From positions 4,929,377 through 4,993,376 of the forward strand of contig NC_066856.1 of NCBI RefSeq assembly GCF_001640805.2: a stretch of 64,000 nt of DNA. Direction: 5' to 3'. The notes beneath the pieces were generated by a model. It worked only from the letters and a program-made list of their open reading frames with translations. It was not told where the DNA came from and did no database searches. A program made the translations under genes and the position numbers. This stretch comes from Lates calcarifer (taxonomy: Eukaryota > Chordata > Actinopteri > Centropomidae). Below, one piece after another: positions 23,430-36,889 of the stretch (position 1 is its first letter; each line of letters opens with the position of its first letter).

Positions 23430-26400
23430 ATGTTTCTGCATCCATGGATCATTTAAGTCACGCTACTTTGTTTTTTCAATTTAGAGCTCAATCAGGCTTT
23501 AGCTTCTCAAAGAGCACTAGCATGTAGTTGCAGTCTTCCAGAGTCTTTGTAAAAAGATATACATTAAGTGAGAATAACTGTTCACAAAATGCACTTCCAA
23601 CATTATGTACCCTTAGCTTTGCTTCTGTTTATAACCTAAATTTTATATAAATAAGCACATAATATACATTACCTTTGTGAACAACTGGTAGGTAATAAGC
23701 CATGCCTTCCTGCTGATCTTGTAGCTCATCACAGGGGGTGTTTTGAAGCATGTGGGATATCTCTGGCTGCACCTTGAGCTGAGGGGCAGAAAAAGATCAT
23801 CCCACATTAAAATCCAGCAGGTAACGCAGCAGTGTCAATAAAATGAGATTAAAGCACAAGTTTTTACACACAAATACACGCACACACACTCAGACATAGG
23901 AAAAACCAGTACATACAGGAAACCCACGCATGTAACATACACACATGCAAAAAAAAAAAAGAAAAAAAAATGCCACCGCACACACACAGCAGAGTTGCAA
24001 AGGCAGCAAACAAACATATAGCCTCAGGCTGTTTTTCAGTTTCTCAGCTAGAGCCTTGTATCCATGCAACTGCCTCCTTTTTCTTTGAACAACATATTTT
24101 CTTAAGAGATGCGAACTGTTTCTTTCATTCAGGAACATACAAACCAGTCGATTTTGCCAAAATCACATCACTAAATTCAAAAAATTACAGGATATAGTTT
24201 TGATTGTGGCTTCTGAACTGACTCAATTCATCATGTTTACAGCATCACATGCCTCCAGGGGGGATGTAAAGGCTTGCACAACATACAAGCCACAGGAGCA
24301 TTACATCCCAGGCAGTATGTTAGGATTAGCTGGTCAACATAAGCATCACGATGGGCTGTGGGCGTGACAAAGATTATGTTCATATCTAAATGAAATAAAA
24401 GGTTGTGCATATTTTTCTAAAGCATCCATAATCCCCATTCATAGAGATCACATGGCAGTACTGTCATTTATATCATCATATATGCATTGATGCATTGTAC
24501 TGAAAGAAATTCAATTAATCCGTGTGTCAATAAATATGAGGTTATGAATAATATTAAGTGTGAATAGGAAAATGGCAGTGAAAAGAGATCCCAGAGAGAA
24601 ATAAAAGACACATTAATGTCACTGGAGGGACAACCTTTGTATAATCTATGTATTAAAGGAGAAGTCGGTCAATTTTACATAAGTTTGTTTTATTAGTCAT
24701 CATTAGTACCACTCATGTGTCAGCATAGGAGCTGTTGCACATGTTCAGATGTTCATGTTCAGTTAAAAATGTTTAAACACAGTTGAATTAAAGGATAAGT
24801 CGGGTGTTGTTCTCTATTTTTCTTAATATTAGAGACCAAAACAAACTTTTAAGTTTGTCTCAGTAATTTATGACTTCCCTACTCTCAGCTCTGAGCTCAC
24901 TGGTTCCTACTGAAGATGTGAATCACAAATATAGTTTCTTTTCTTAATGTTGAGTAATTTCCTAAAATGGCTGGGGACTAGTTTTCAGCAAATATTACTC
25001 AAATGGAAGGAAACAGTGAATTTTTGGGGGACTATTTTCAGCAGCGCATTAATCCACATTTGGTGATCTACTGAGCATTTGGGGTAGCAGAATGATGTGA
25101 AACAAAAAACAGAGGAGGATTATTCAAGGCAGAGATGCATTGCTAAAATTGATAATAAAACTGACAACATTAGGTCTATTAGGTGTCAACACAATAAATA
25201 CAAAACAGCAATAATAAATAAATAAGTGGACACTTTACTCATCACTATTTAATTTTTTGTGTTCATTTGTGTTTTTGAACAATGCATTTTCATATATGCT
25301 ATTTATATATGATGTCTGTGTAACTTTACCTTTATCCTCTGTGCCACTCTAACCCTAACTCTACTGTATAGTGGACACTCATAAAGAATGTGGTATTCCA
25401 GGTTTATAAACGTACTTCTTCTAGGCATACTACATGTGCTTTCCACACATCTTCTTGCTGCTCTGACACTTAGATTCTCTGCTAGGGATCATAGTTTATA
25501 TTATCTTTTGTGTTGAGAAGAGCTTTATAAGTGCATTTGTACTTTACACGTATTGTTTTAATACTCATCCCGAGAAAACGACATGTTTTCTTGGCTCTTG
25601 AGGGACTTCATCTGAGAAAACCACTTGAGACATCAAAGGTTAGACACTTAAAATTTTTACAGGAAAGCCTGTGTTAAAGTCCCTTTATGAAGATTTATGG
25701 AAATACTCCATTTGAGTTTGACAAAGGTAATTTATACAGGAACCAAAATTCTACTAATGGTAATAATGATCTGTATTTTAAAATTTCCCTTGCAGACATC
25801 TCTACAGCTCAGTTACATTCATTTCAGTTCATTTCTTTTCAAGTCATTTCAGCTCACTTGCATAAATGCAACTCACTTCAGTCTATTTCTTTTACTGTTC
25901 ATCGCAGGAACGTGGTTTGCAGCCAGTCCAAACATCATTTCTCTGAGAGATTAACTAGCCAGTTGTTAAACCATCTCTACATCTCTAGTCTCTGCTTATT
26001 GTGCATATTAACGTGCCTGTGAGTGCGCTGCTGATGAATTTTTTAAAGTGTTTGATTCTTGAAAGTACGACCACACAGTGACAAGCACAAAGATTTGCAT
26101 ATGCACACTCACACATGCAGTGGTGGTGATTTTAAAAAAGTTAGTGAATGTGCAGTACGAGTGCAGCAGGGGGCTTTGCAGTCAAACTGGATATATGAAA
26201 AATCCACTCTATCATTACTCTTCATTGTTTATCAGAATATATTGTTGTTATTTGTGTTGGATAAAAGCTGCAGCTTTTTATAATAAATCAATTAAATGTG
26301 GAGGAGGCAGATGTGCGTTAATTTCAGCTCATTTGAGAGAGAGAATCTCCATAAAGTTGTTTCACAGCAATCTTTTTTTTTTTCTTTTCTTTTTGTTGGT

Positions 26401-26735
26401 TTGTGTAAACACAATTTGTGGGGCTATAGCTCCCGCACGCTCGTACACTGAATCCCAACTGGCAATGAAGCAGAACATAAAATGTGTCTCTCATCAGACA
26501 GACAATATGTTAATTCCCTGTGCTGTCTAATGCTACCGAATGGAACACAACTTTAATATTCTTTCGAAATCTAAAATGATGAGTATTTCACAGTGATAGC
26601 AGGTATAATCCAACCCTTTATGAGCAAAATCTGCTTTCTTTCATCACAGTAAAACCAGAAATTGCCATCTTTATACCTCTGTTTTTGGATTAAACACACA
26701 AGATATAGTGAGTCAATTAGTATCTAGAAGTGATG
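23430..26735. other. No gene seen; two TTAAAGGA-type termini
   Basis: No gene is recognised. A-rich interruptions lie at 23949-23970. Two similar words occur close together, TTAAAGGAGAAGTCGG (24655-24670) and TTAAAGGATAAGTCGG (24788-24803). They resemble the ends of percomorph dispersed repeats (see findings). The open frames at 25687-26022 and 26078-26530 have no recognisable domain. Confidence 0.5.
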
Positions 26736-26739
26736 GTTG

Positions 26740-26930
26740 GCATGTATTTTTACCTTTGGGGAGAGCCAGGCTAGTTGTTACATCCTGTGTCTTTATGCTA
26801 AGCTAAGCAAATCCCCCCCTCGGCTTGAGCTTTACATTAACATACAGACATGAGAGTGGTGTCATTCGTTTCATCTCCCTCTTGGTAAGAAAGTGAGTGT
26901 GTGTATTTACCTAAAATGTCAAACTGTTCC
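26740..26930 (-). repeat. Percomorph dispersed repeat, minus orientation
   Basis: This contains TTTTACCTTTGGGGAGAGCC, AGGCTAGTTGTTAC, TCTTTATGCTAAGCTAAGC, ACATACAGACATGAGAGTGG and, at the right end, CCTAAAATGTCAAACTGTTC. I recognise this as a very common percomorph repeat whose full-length copies end in AACTATTCCTTTAA. The terminus is eroded here. No protein is encoded. Confidence 0.58.
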
Positions 26931-26934
26931 CATA

Positions 26935-27540
26935 ACTCTCTGCTGACCATATAAAAATATGAGGAAACAACAGTTCTTAAAAAATGCTGCAGAGGCAGAA
27001 AAGTTTTCGTTTCCCTGTGTGTGACCCCTTTCACACATTTTCATAATATCAATTTTCAAGAATCCTAGAAAACATATTTATGGAGCATTTTGGCAATGTT
27101 GGGACAAAAAGTGCTTTCACAACTGTGGATGAGACAGGTCTACAACGGTAGATTTAGTAACTATAAAAAGAATGTTTCAGTTTAATGTGTCTAGGGTCTG
27201 CTGACATGCTGAATATTTTAATCTGTAAATCATGGGAAGTTGAAAAAGCCTTGAATGGGCCATACTCTTATTATTACTATTATGATTATTGCCTTTGAGT
27301 ATTGGTTGTTTTGATTGCTTGGTTCTTGGAATTACTTGTTGACCTTTGAGAACGTGTTTATATAGAACCCTGTTATCACTTGTTATGTGAAACGTCCAGT
27401 GAAAATTGCTGGACTTGTGTCATTACACACATGTTGGAGCTAACTGCAACCCACTGACTTACTCATTGACTTGCTTGTTTGTCGACCACTAATCTACTGT
27501 ACATGGAAATTGGTTTTCATTAAAGGCAAATAAAAAAGTC
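26935..27540. other. No gene seen
   Basis: AT-rich sequence without recognisable features. Confidence 0.5.
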
Positions 27541-27541
27541 A

Positions 27542-27723
27542 ATCCATCCATTATCTATACCGTTATCCTTAAGGATCACAGGGGGGCTAGAGCCAATCCC
27601 AGCTGTCATTGGGCGAGAGGCGGGTACACCCTGAACAGATCGGTTGCCTATCACAGGGCTTATAGATAGAAACAAACAACTCTCCACACTCACATTCAGA
27701 CCTACGGGCAATTTAGAGTCACA
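27542..27723 (-). mobile_element. Truncated SINE copy (body and tail)
   Basis: The left end ATCCATCCATTATCTATACC is the ATCC-type tail. GGGGGGCTAGAGCCAATCCC, GGGCGAGAGGCGGGTACACC, CCTACGGGCAATTTAGAGTC and a truncated end at about 27723 follow. The head with the A and B boxes is missing. It is closer to the expected family sequence than the 5417-5794 copy, which suggests a younger insertion. Confidence 0.78.
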
Positions 27724-27773
27724 GCTAGAAACCAAATGATTTGCTAAATAATTGATTTTAGATTGTTTTGTTT

Positions 27774-27795
27774 AAAAAAAAAAAAAAAAAAAAAA
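27774..27795 (+). repeat. A22 homopolymer tract
   Basis: An uninterrupted A run about 50 bp downstream of the truncated SINE. Confidence 0.88.
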
Positions 27796-27799
27796 CCTA

Positions 27800-30700
27800 C
27801 CATCTTAGTCAAGAACAGAGCTACATGACACAGCAATGAGAAAAGCTTTTTAGTTATTAGCATAGTCAACAATGTCTTTGGAATTTCAAATGAGGTTTTC
27901 TTACTTCTGGCACAGAAACCCAGAAGTTATGGTTTCACCTCACCACTGTATGCAGGTAGCTTGCTGCAATCGCATGATGCTAAAAACACTCCATCAGTCA
28001 CATGAGGCTAGTTGTTCAAAAGCCACACAAATGTAAAATGATATACTGTGCAACATATCTCTTATATCTGATACTGCCAGACGAGATCAAAGAAATGTCT
28101 TTTTTCATTCTTCTCCACAAGTTATCATTTATCCAACAAACCACAGCAGAGCCATCTAACACCATTTTATCAACAGTATTACATGGCATACAGTCAACAG
28201 TGTGATACGAACAATGCCCAAAGCTGAAGTTTGTTTTCTCCAAAAAATGATGCAGCATTTACAAACACTGCAGTCATATTTCCACCCTTGAGTATATGCA
28301 GTCCTACCCTGTGTGTTGTTAAGAGTGGGCTGGCACGCCAAGCAGAGATGAATCATGTGTGTCCTGACGGTGTCTGCGGCTCCTCCTCTGCAGGAGCAGA
28401 AGCAGTGGCAGTCTATGAACCCTCATGAAAAGAATTAATAGGACACATGTTGCTTGGCTTCGGAAGGAGCAAAGCGAGCCTCTCTGAATAGCTCCATCAC
28501 GAGGGGCTTTTCTGTAAACATATGATTTACTGATCTGCTCATTAAGCTGATTTTTTTTCATCCTTTTTTTTTTTTTTTTTTTTTTTTTTACATGGCACCT
28601 GTTGTGTCTGCTATGAGGCGAAAGGCGAAATGAGCAGATGGAGGGAAGGAGAGATTGTGAGTCTGTAGCAGAGACCAAAACACGTGCTACACTGAGCGAA
28701 CGAGATCTGCAATTCAAATAAGAAAGCAAACGGTTGTAAATAATTAAACAGGAAAACACTCAGAGATGCCCACTTTGAATGAAAGTTCTCCACTAAGCAC
28801 TATAGTGTTTGTTAGAGGGAAGGCTTTGAAATAATAAAATTCTCTCCCACAAAAAAAAAAAGACAGAGAGTAATAGACAGGCAGAAAGCATTTCAAATGT
28901 GATGCCAAGCCATGGCTTTTGTCATTAGCATTTGCTAATACATACAGATTGCAGGAAAACCATTATGGGAGTGTCTGGCGTGGGGCCCAAGAGAACCACC
29001 CTTTTCTCCTCCACATCCATCTAATTCTCCACCATGTCTGCCTCCTTTCCTTCTTCCTGTGTTGCACTCTTTTATATATATATTTTTTTTCTCTCTCGAC
29101 CCTCCTTCCTCTGCTTTCCAATTCCTCTCCTTTGCTCTACTCTGCTGAGCTTGATGAAAGAACATCTGTTTCCCTCTGGGAAGTCCTCCTGAGCAACGTG
29201 AAAAATTCTACCCCACTGCTTAGGAAGTGAATACAACTGAAAGCAGACAGAGACACAGGTGTCAACAATATAGCGCTGTAGTGTATGGGAGTCCGCTGAA
29301 GCTCGTGGGTGTTTTGCTAAATCAAACGAGCCTGTGGTTTTTCACAAAATTTCAGAGATTCTGTAAATGCGGTGGATATTTGAAAGCTGAAAATTCCCAG
29401 ATGCTGTGATAATTTACATGCGTGCATTTACAACATTAACATCTTTATCTGAATCTTTTTTTGACTCTACATACAGTATGAGGCTGCCAGACACAGTTAT
29501 TTCTTTCAACACATTTTAGTCATATTCATAGTCATATCTTTTACCACATACAGAGGCTGAGAACATTATCACAATGAAACATCTTAAAGATGCATTAATG
29601 AATATTTCTATATAAAAGATGTATCCAATGACTACATGCAGTGTGAATGAGTGATGAACCCACTCAGAATTACCACCCAACTCTGAAAATTCACTACAAA
29701 AAAATCTTTCAGTTTATGGTTTTGGTTTTATGGCCCACAACTTAACTGTTTTGGTTCAGTTACCGCTCTTGTGAACCTTGTTACCAGCAGGCAGCTGGTA
29801 ATTACAACACCACACAGCAAAAGTGACTGACTAGTGAGTATAGCTGCTGAAGAACCAGAACTGGTGGAGATGAAAAACAGAGCTAAACAACAGAGAACAC
29901 TGGATTGACATTCACAAACTAGACACATCACTATAATATATATGGATACAAAAGACAGGGTGATAACATGTCAGTGTCATGTTCTCTGCATGTTGTGTTG
30001 CTAGTAAGTAACCAAAAAAGAAAAAGAAAACAAAGAGTGCAAATTCAACAGATAAGGCTATTATTCTATTTATTATTGTCAACAAATCTAATGACCAGAA
30101 CAAAACCAACAATTTATATTTTACAAGAAGCAGCTACAGTGAACATAGCTACAATGTCTTTTGTAGCTTTTTGGGGAGAAAGTGCTGACCAAGAAAGGCA
30201 ACAAAACATCTGTACTAGTTAGGGACTGAAACATGAGCCAAACACAAACAGAAAACATCAAATTTTTCAATGAATGAATGAAGCACTGCATTTATTAACA
30301 GCAGCAGAGTCACCAGGAGGTGGTTGGGGTAGATGGTGGGTAAATAAAGCACATAAAGAGTGCCTTTTGATGATTGAGGATCCTATTCTCTTTTGTAGAG
30401 TCATGGTGTAGTAACTGAGGGGGTGTAGACACCAGTCATCTGTTGCTTGCCCTACACCATTTCCTATGTCTGCTTTTTCTAAGCCTGTGATCCCATGCTC
30501 TTTTGGTCATAAATTCCATCACACTACTCCACAGTGGTGACATTTGGTAACACCCTCTCGCCTCCAAATGGTTTCAGGGTCATGTATTGTATTGAATGAA
30601 CCGTGCATATTAGAATCTTGCTGATCAAAGGTCCTAATGGATTTGAATTTACAGAGTGAGGCAGTGGTGGTCTTGGTGGTCAGGGAAGGAGGTTCACCTT

Positions 30701-32715
30701 AAAGCTGGAAGGCCTTTTTGTACTGTCTGTCTGTTTGATCCTATAATTGCAAATGAAACCACTGGTACAAATAAATAAATAACTGCAAATTTAACATGAA
30801 GTGGGCCTCCAGGAAAAAATGCATTATTGTCAAAGAAGGCATTTTTTTGCCTCTTGTATGTGTTGCTCAGATGGGAGTGTACCTGGTCAAGAACATGCTT
30901 TCAAGATCTCAAGCATCTTTCTGAGGGGATCACTATACATGAAAGCAGCAGGGGTCATCTAGACAGTGCTTTAAAATTGGGCTACCCAGTTAAACAGCTA
31001 CCCAGACTGACAAACGGGGGATTGAGCAGCATAAGAGAAAGCTGAAGAAATCAGATATCAGTCAAATTATTAATTGTATTCAACTGTGTGGAGAATGTTA
31101 AAAAAAAAAAAAAAGGCACTGAGTTAAGAGTAGCTCTGGTGAATGTTTCATCTGTTGCCTTTACATTGGTTTGTTAGCTCAACAAGCTGAAGGGAATATA
31201 GCATCCTTGATGTTGTCATTGCAGTGAAGGAGTGAGTCACCTCAAAAGCAGGTTCAAAGGCATAAGTGTTATGTGTTTTTGAATTGTTGTTGGAGGTCAG
31301 TGTATGGCATAGAGAAATAAGCACATATAGCTTAGAGTTTCAGAAAATGGAAAAAGGAAATGTGAATTCATGTTTCCATCTCCTACTCTTATGTAAGTGT
31401 TAGCAGTTAAATGCATCAATAAACAGTTGGTGGAAAACATGATGGAAATAACAACGTTTTGTTTCATGTAGTCATTTAATGAAGGTTACAGATCAGATGT
31501 TTTCACCTGCTGTTATTTCATGTTTCTTCAGTGGAAGCTCGACTGACATTTAACTAACTTTATATTACTGCATGATTTATTTAATATATCTGCTTTGCTT
31601 TTATCCATACATCGAATTTCCACCTCAGCCAAGTGTCAAAACTTCTTGTTTGCAATATTTAACACAAATAGAAAATGTGCATACAAACAGATGGATGAAA
31701 ATGCACTTAAAGTTGATTACCATCTCCTTAACGGATTACTGGATGACAATAAAACAGCAACATAATGTCAACCTAATGCTTTCATGAACTGTCACGTCCT
31801 TCCTGTGCTGGGACCGGCCAACCCAAACCCAACCATTTCTTTTCCTTTGACCTAAGCCCTGAATACTAAAAACATGATTAGCTGAGTTTACAGAGAGTAG
31901 AACAGTACACAATTTAACTGCAATATAACAGCCTAATTTGAGACAAAACAGATATGGATTGCTTCAGTGTTTGTGAAGACATGGATGAGTTTGATTGCAC
32001 AGCAGCTTGCAGGTGACCAGCAGAATCTTATAATATTTAGTCCTGTATTTCACAGTGAAGCCAGCTATATAAAATTCTAAGCTAGGTCAAAGGTTTGCTA
32101 ATTCATCATAAGTTGAGTGATCAGGAGAACTAGCCACATGGTCAATGTGCAGCCACAAACCACAAAACCACAAAATAAATCAGATGGTGACTGCACAAAG
32201 CTTTCTGCTAGAAAAGATTCCAGGAGTGGGGAATGCATGGTGAAAAGCTGGCTTGTCTCTCAGTAAAGTCAAAGGGAACAACTTGGAAATGCACTCTGCT
32301 ACCTGCTCACCCACATATCAGGGTGAGTATATGGATAGTTTAACAGGGCAATTCTAAGTCCACCATGTTAGGTTGCCTGTGCAGCTCTGAGCAGTTGAAG
32401 TGGCTGAGATCTGGTTAATAGAGTTCCAAAAAGGACACAAAATGAGCATAAAATTACTCCAAACAGATAACGTTCCACAGTGATTGCACTGTGGGTACAC
32501 TCACAAAGCACTGGCTGCCATTTGGCTATCTGATGGAACACTCTGTTGTCCTTATGTGCTCTTCTTAGGTCCCTGTGTGAGTGTAAAAGATTTAAATACA
32601 ACTTGTGATATATTAAAGTAATTTTAGCCAGAAAACAAGTTAAACAGTGAGAGCGCCATATCTTCCCATGTGAAATTACCTCTAACCCATTTGTACTTAT
32701 CACTTTATTGAATTC
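27800..32715. other. No gene seen; T27 tract
   Basis: No gene is recognised in 4.9 kb. A T27 tract lies at 28564-28590, with shorter A tracts at about 28849-28861 and 31099-31114. The moderately GC-rich stretch at 28330-28500 has no open frame that I recognise. The 146-codon minus-strand frame at 28319-28759 crosses the T27 tract as poly-lysine. Confidence 0.5.
28564..28590 (+). repeat. T27 homopolymer tract
   Basis: An uninterrupted run of 27 T residues. Confidence 0.9.
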
Positions 32716-32716
32716 T

Positions 32717-32880
32717 GGGAGGCACGGTGGCGCAGTGGTTAGCACTGTTGCCTCACCTCCTCGCTGTGCCTGTGTGGGCTTCCTCAGGGTGCTCTGGTTT
32801 CCAGGTTAGGTTAATTGGTGACTCTAAATTGCCCATAGGTATGAATGTGACAATGAATGGTTGTCTGTCAGTAAATGTCA
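32717..32880 (+). mobile_element. SINE head with internal deletions
   Basis: The copy starts GGAGGCACGGTGGCGCAGTG. An intact-looking A box, TGGCGCAGTGGTT, is followed by AGCACTGTTGCCTCAC. The expected B box (GGTTCGANNCC) is missing because the sequence jumps to CTGTGCCTGTGTGGGCTTCC. Further on it matches the body (GGTTAATTGGTGACTCTAAA, TTGCCCATAGG). The 3' tail is replaced by the compound microsatellite at 32884-33028. Without the B box it could not be transcribed by polymerase III. The open frame that starts here is simply a translation of the SINE. Confidence 0.75.
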
Positions 32881-32883
32881 AAT

Positions 32884-32905
32884 CTCTCTCTCTCCTCTCT
32901 CTCTC

Positions 32906-32938
<33 letters not shown>

Positions 32939-33028
32939 TATGTGTGTGTATGGATATAGATATATAGATATAGATAGATAGATAGATAGTTATATGTACA
33001 CACACACACACACACACACATACACAGT
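32884..33028 (+). repeat. Compound microsatellite CT / TG / GATA / CA
   Basis: Four motifs follow one another: CT repeats (about 32884-32921), TG repeats (32921-32949), GATA-type repeats with TA interruptions (about 32952-32990) and CA repeats (33000-33022). The TG and CA runs are complementary and could pair as an imperfect inverted repeat around the GATA core. The tract directly abuts the 3' side of the SINE fragment. Confidence 0.9.
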
Positions 33029-33029
33029 A

Positions 33030-36000
33030 TATAGAAGATTTCAAAAGCCTAATTGAAACAAATCAGAGCAGTGAAATACATACATGCAAAACTCCATACA
33101 AATGTAAGAGAATATGTAGTATTTTTCTCAACTTCAAATTGTAAAAACATACCAGAACAAACACGTTCTACTCATTAACAGATCTGGGTCAATCAAATGA
33201 CGTAATCCCCAGACTCTTGCTCTGTGGAGAGGATCTCAGGGATCATTCTTAGACATAATAATTCTCATATCAGAAATTGCTGCCTTCATCGGAGAGTAGT
33301 TTCCAAAAATTAATGCAATATTTGAACTGAATTTAACAGATCTAACAAATTCAGACACATTCAATCCTCTTTATGTCCCTTTTGAAAAGAAGGAAAGATT
33401 TCTCCCAATTAATTTATTCTTTTAATCATTCAATCAACTTTTGGACTGAAAATGTCATTTAATCTGGTACAACTGTATTGTTTTAGTTATAAAAAACAAG
33501 GTTTATTTTTGAATGAGTCAACAGCAATCAAATTGATAATTCAGTAAAACTGCAGTGTTTGTTGGGCAAATTCCAAATTCACACAGCTAGGTAGCCCTTC
33601 AAGTTAGCTGAGAAGGTCGTAATACATAGAAATAATGAGCTGCATGGGCTGTTTATATACCAGCCATCTCATGCATTGATTTCATTAACCCAGTGGTAGA
33701 TTGATGTTGCTTTTAGATGTACACTATTAACCTCCTGACAAAACCAGCAAAATATACCCTAGCTAAGATGAAACACAGGGTCTAATTAGAATAAACATCA
33801 GTATGTTTGAGGTCCATGTGTGTATGACACATGTCAAAGGAGACGTGCCTATGTGAACCCATGCGCTAGCTGTTGGTGGTTTTGGCATGTCAACAAAAAA
33901 TGTGTATTTTCCTGGTGGATGTGCCAGAAAAAGCAGCATTTTTTCTTCCCCACATGTGCTCCATAGATTGGCTCATCCCACAGATACTGTATCTTGATTT
34001 CCTCTCGTGTATAGTAATTGCATGTCTTCCTCTGGGGTGGTGTAGCTGTCCCAGTCCCTGAGGAGAAACTCATTATTGAGGTATAACAACAATCAGTACT
34101 CTGCAACCCAGTCTTGTAGGCCGCACAGCATCAGGAGAAGAAATCAAGTGAAATAACACTCCTGAATCTGTTCATGTTGTATTATGTGTCATAGTATACT
34201 TGTTAATGTGCAGCTCTCCAGTGATGCAGATCTACCAAAACCACTGTGATGACTCCATGTCATAATAAACTTTCCCTTAAAATGTCACAAATCAAAGGAC
34301 AATAGCAGAGGCGTGTTTGCAAGTTAGAGCAACAGCGCCAAGATCAAAAAGAGGCTGATGGCATGCCGACTGACAGGCTGATAGCATATGTCGATTCTGA
34401 GTGATATGTCACTGTCAGCTTGTCAGTTTTACAAGCTCGTGGTATTTACAAAGAGTATGTCACTCACATTCCAGTGTCATATAATACTTCTCATCAGCAT
34501 GTACAATTCTTATTGACATGTCGCCGCTTATTGTGATATATTGTGCTGTTTGTAGATAGAAGGCTTATCACTGACATATTGTTGTGCACTGGCAGTGATG
34601 GTGTGCCACTTGTCAATTCTTCGTTGACATGGGTTCTTACATAAACTTATGAAAATTATTTTAGTTTTGATGCTAATGAAGCGCTACTGCCCAAATACTC
34701 CTAGGATCAGAGTTCTATGGTCTCCTCCCAAAGTTCCTGGAAGCATATGAAATCTACACAAGAGCAGCAGAGCAACACCACACAGAATCCCCGCCCAATA
34801 AAAACTGAGAAACAAACCAATAACAAGAAATGCAAACCAAATACAGGCAATACAGTCTGTGACTTAGACGCTAATCACATTGCTTTGCATTTAACACTGT
34901 AGACCTTTGTCATGATTTGAAATGATCGTAAGTTTGAGTTGCAGTTTTTGTTGAACGGGTTGCAATCCCACATTTCTTTGCATTTTTATGCAACACACAA
35001 AATGACAACCTTGTGAAAATGGGATAAACATGTAAAAGCAATGGCTTGTTACTAAAGCAAAAGTATAAATACATAAGCCACAATTATAACTCTACTCCAA
35101 TCAAGACCATTAAGACCTTCACAGAGACACAGTCAGTACTTCTGAGGACTGTAAAGCTATGAAGAGAGACAAGCTGGCAGAAAAAACTGCTCTCCTTTTA
35201 CTGTGTATCCTCATTTAACTGAAGCTGCCATCTGACTGGAACATGCTTACTAACTGAAAACAATGCAATTAGTGGAAACAACTCATACATGAACGCTTCC
35301 TTTTTGTCTAGATAACAGATGCTACTGCATAAAAGAGAAAGTTTGTAAAGCACCACCCTAAGTATCATCAAAAGACATTTAAACTACATGGGGTTTTTCG
35401 TGATATCTTTTGCTGAAATATGTACATCTTAGCATTTAAAATCCATTTTATAGCAGTCATAAAAAAGCATTTTGTTTCACTTTCATTTTGCTGTGATGCT
35501 ACTATATTTAAATGAAACTGGGAGTGTGATTTAATGAGATTTTATTCCAGGCCTCAAGGCAGCTAAACTATAAGATTCGAAATGGTATGTGGACCTTTAA
35601 TATCCTCCGGATGGTACAAATGGGAAATAATGCTGTGTAGAGTCACACAGACATATAAACAATGGGACAGTCCGCAGTAGGCTCAGAGCAGATGGATTAT
35701 GGTATGCAGGTCCAGTAGGTGCTGCTTCTTACTTTATTATTCACACCAGCCTGGAGGGCTGCACAGCAAACTGGATCAAACATAAATATATGGGCGTTGG
35801 CTTTAACAGAGTATAGTGTTCTTTGGACAAAAACACAGATCTTAACATGAGGTGTTCGGCCAGCATTTGGCAGGATATGTAGAAATAAACTGACACCTGA
35901 ATAATGTCCACCCTCAGATTATAGAGTGCTGACAGGAACACAAACTTGTCAGAGATTTTCTCTCTGCAAATCCACAGTATTGACAGTTTTATTATGTTGT

Positions 36001-36730
36001 TCACATATCAAGCCCCCTGCATATCTTTTGCTTTGTCACAGTTAATTATTTAGAAATTCAGAATGTAATTTGAGCTGACAGCAAAGTGAGAACCATATTA
36101 ATTCATTTTGGCAGATGAGCACCTGACTGCTTACAAAAAACAGAGACAGACAGATGCTTTTTTTTTTCTGTGACAAATGAAAAACAAAAGTACAAAAGCT
36201 CTTTTTGAACTGAATTAGATGTAAGGAGAAGGTAAGAGACCTGTGGAACAGGACAGGTGTGATGATTTTGTTCTGTATAAAATCACAATTATGCATGTCT
36301 TTGAAATGGTGAAATCATTCTAGGAAGTTGATTACTTTTCCCCCCATTCAAAAACAAAGTAAGATAAATACGTGGAAATGGGTGTAATTTTCATGAAAAA
36401 CAAATATTTTTTCCTCTAGTGACTTTTGAAGTCACTGCGGAGGACTGCTATATTCCTGTACCAAACAAAAGTTATAGGGGAGTGGTCAGATGGAAGATAG
36501 AGTTCAAAGCACAGGGCTTTGACACTGGGGTTCGTATACTTCCACTAAGGCTTTGAAATACACATTTGTTCAGGGAAGGATCATAGCTTTGACTGAAAAA
36601 GTCAACATCTCACATTTTCATTGACTGTTGTAGTCATGCTAGAAGCGTTGCTCTGGGGATAACAATGTCAGTCTGTTTGTTGGACATGTGTTGGATAGAG
36701 AAGTAAATGGGCCCAAGACAATGTATTTGA
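33030..36730. other. No gene seen; weak tandem structure at 34.3-34.6 kb
   Basis: No gene is recognised. Between about 34340 and 34640 the words TATGTCACT, TTGACATGTC and CAATTCTT recur at irregular spacing (see findings). The remaining sequence is AT-rich and without family resemblance. Confidence 0.5.
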
Positions 36731-36734
36731 CCAG

Positions 36735-36883
36735 TGACCTTGGTGTTTTCCTGACTTTTCCTCCAGCACCATCATGTAGTTGACATTTTTGTTTGTTTGT
36801 TTTTTGTGACAAATCTACACAACCATTGGATGCACTGTGATGACATTTGGTACACACATTCATGTTTCCCTCATGATGAATTG
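36735..36883 (+). repeat. Fragment of percomorph dispersed repeat
   Basis: The blocks TTCCTCCAGCACCATCATG, AACCATTGGATGCACTG and ACATTTGGTACACACATTCA, then CCCTCATGATGAATTG, match a variant of the family seen at 15745-16185 and 9650-9852. A GTTT-type repeat (36789-36805) has grown inside it. Confidence 0.42.
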
Positions 36884-36889
36884 AAATGT

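Noticed and set aside
25348..25360. Telomere-like CTAACCCTAAC word
   Set aside because: A single partial copy with no tandem TTAGGG array.
26078..26530. 150-codon plus-strand frame
   Set aside because: It has no family resemblance, a competing overlapping frame, and a T-tract-encoded phenylalanine run.
28319..28759. 146-codon minus-strand frame
   Set aside because: It runs through the T27 tract as poly-lysine. No domain is recognisable and the length is kept open by low complexity.
32727..32981. 84-codon frame starting in the SINE
   Set aside because: It translates the SINE body and then the CT/TG/GATA microsatellite.
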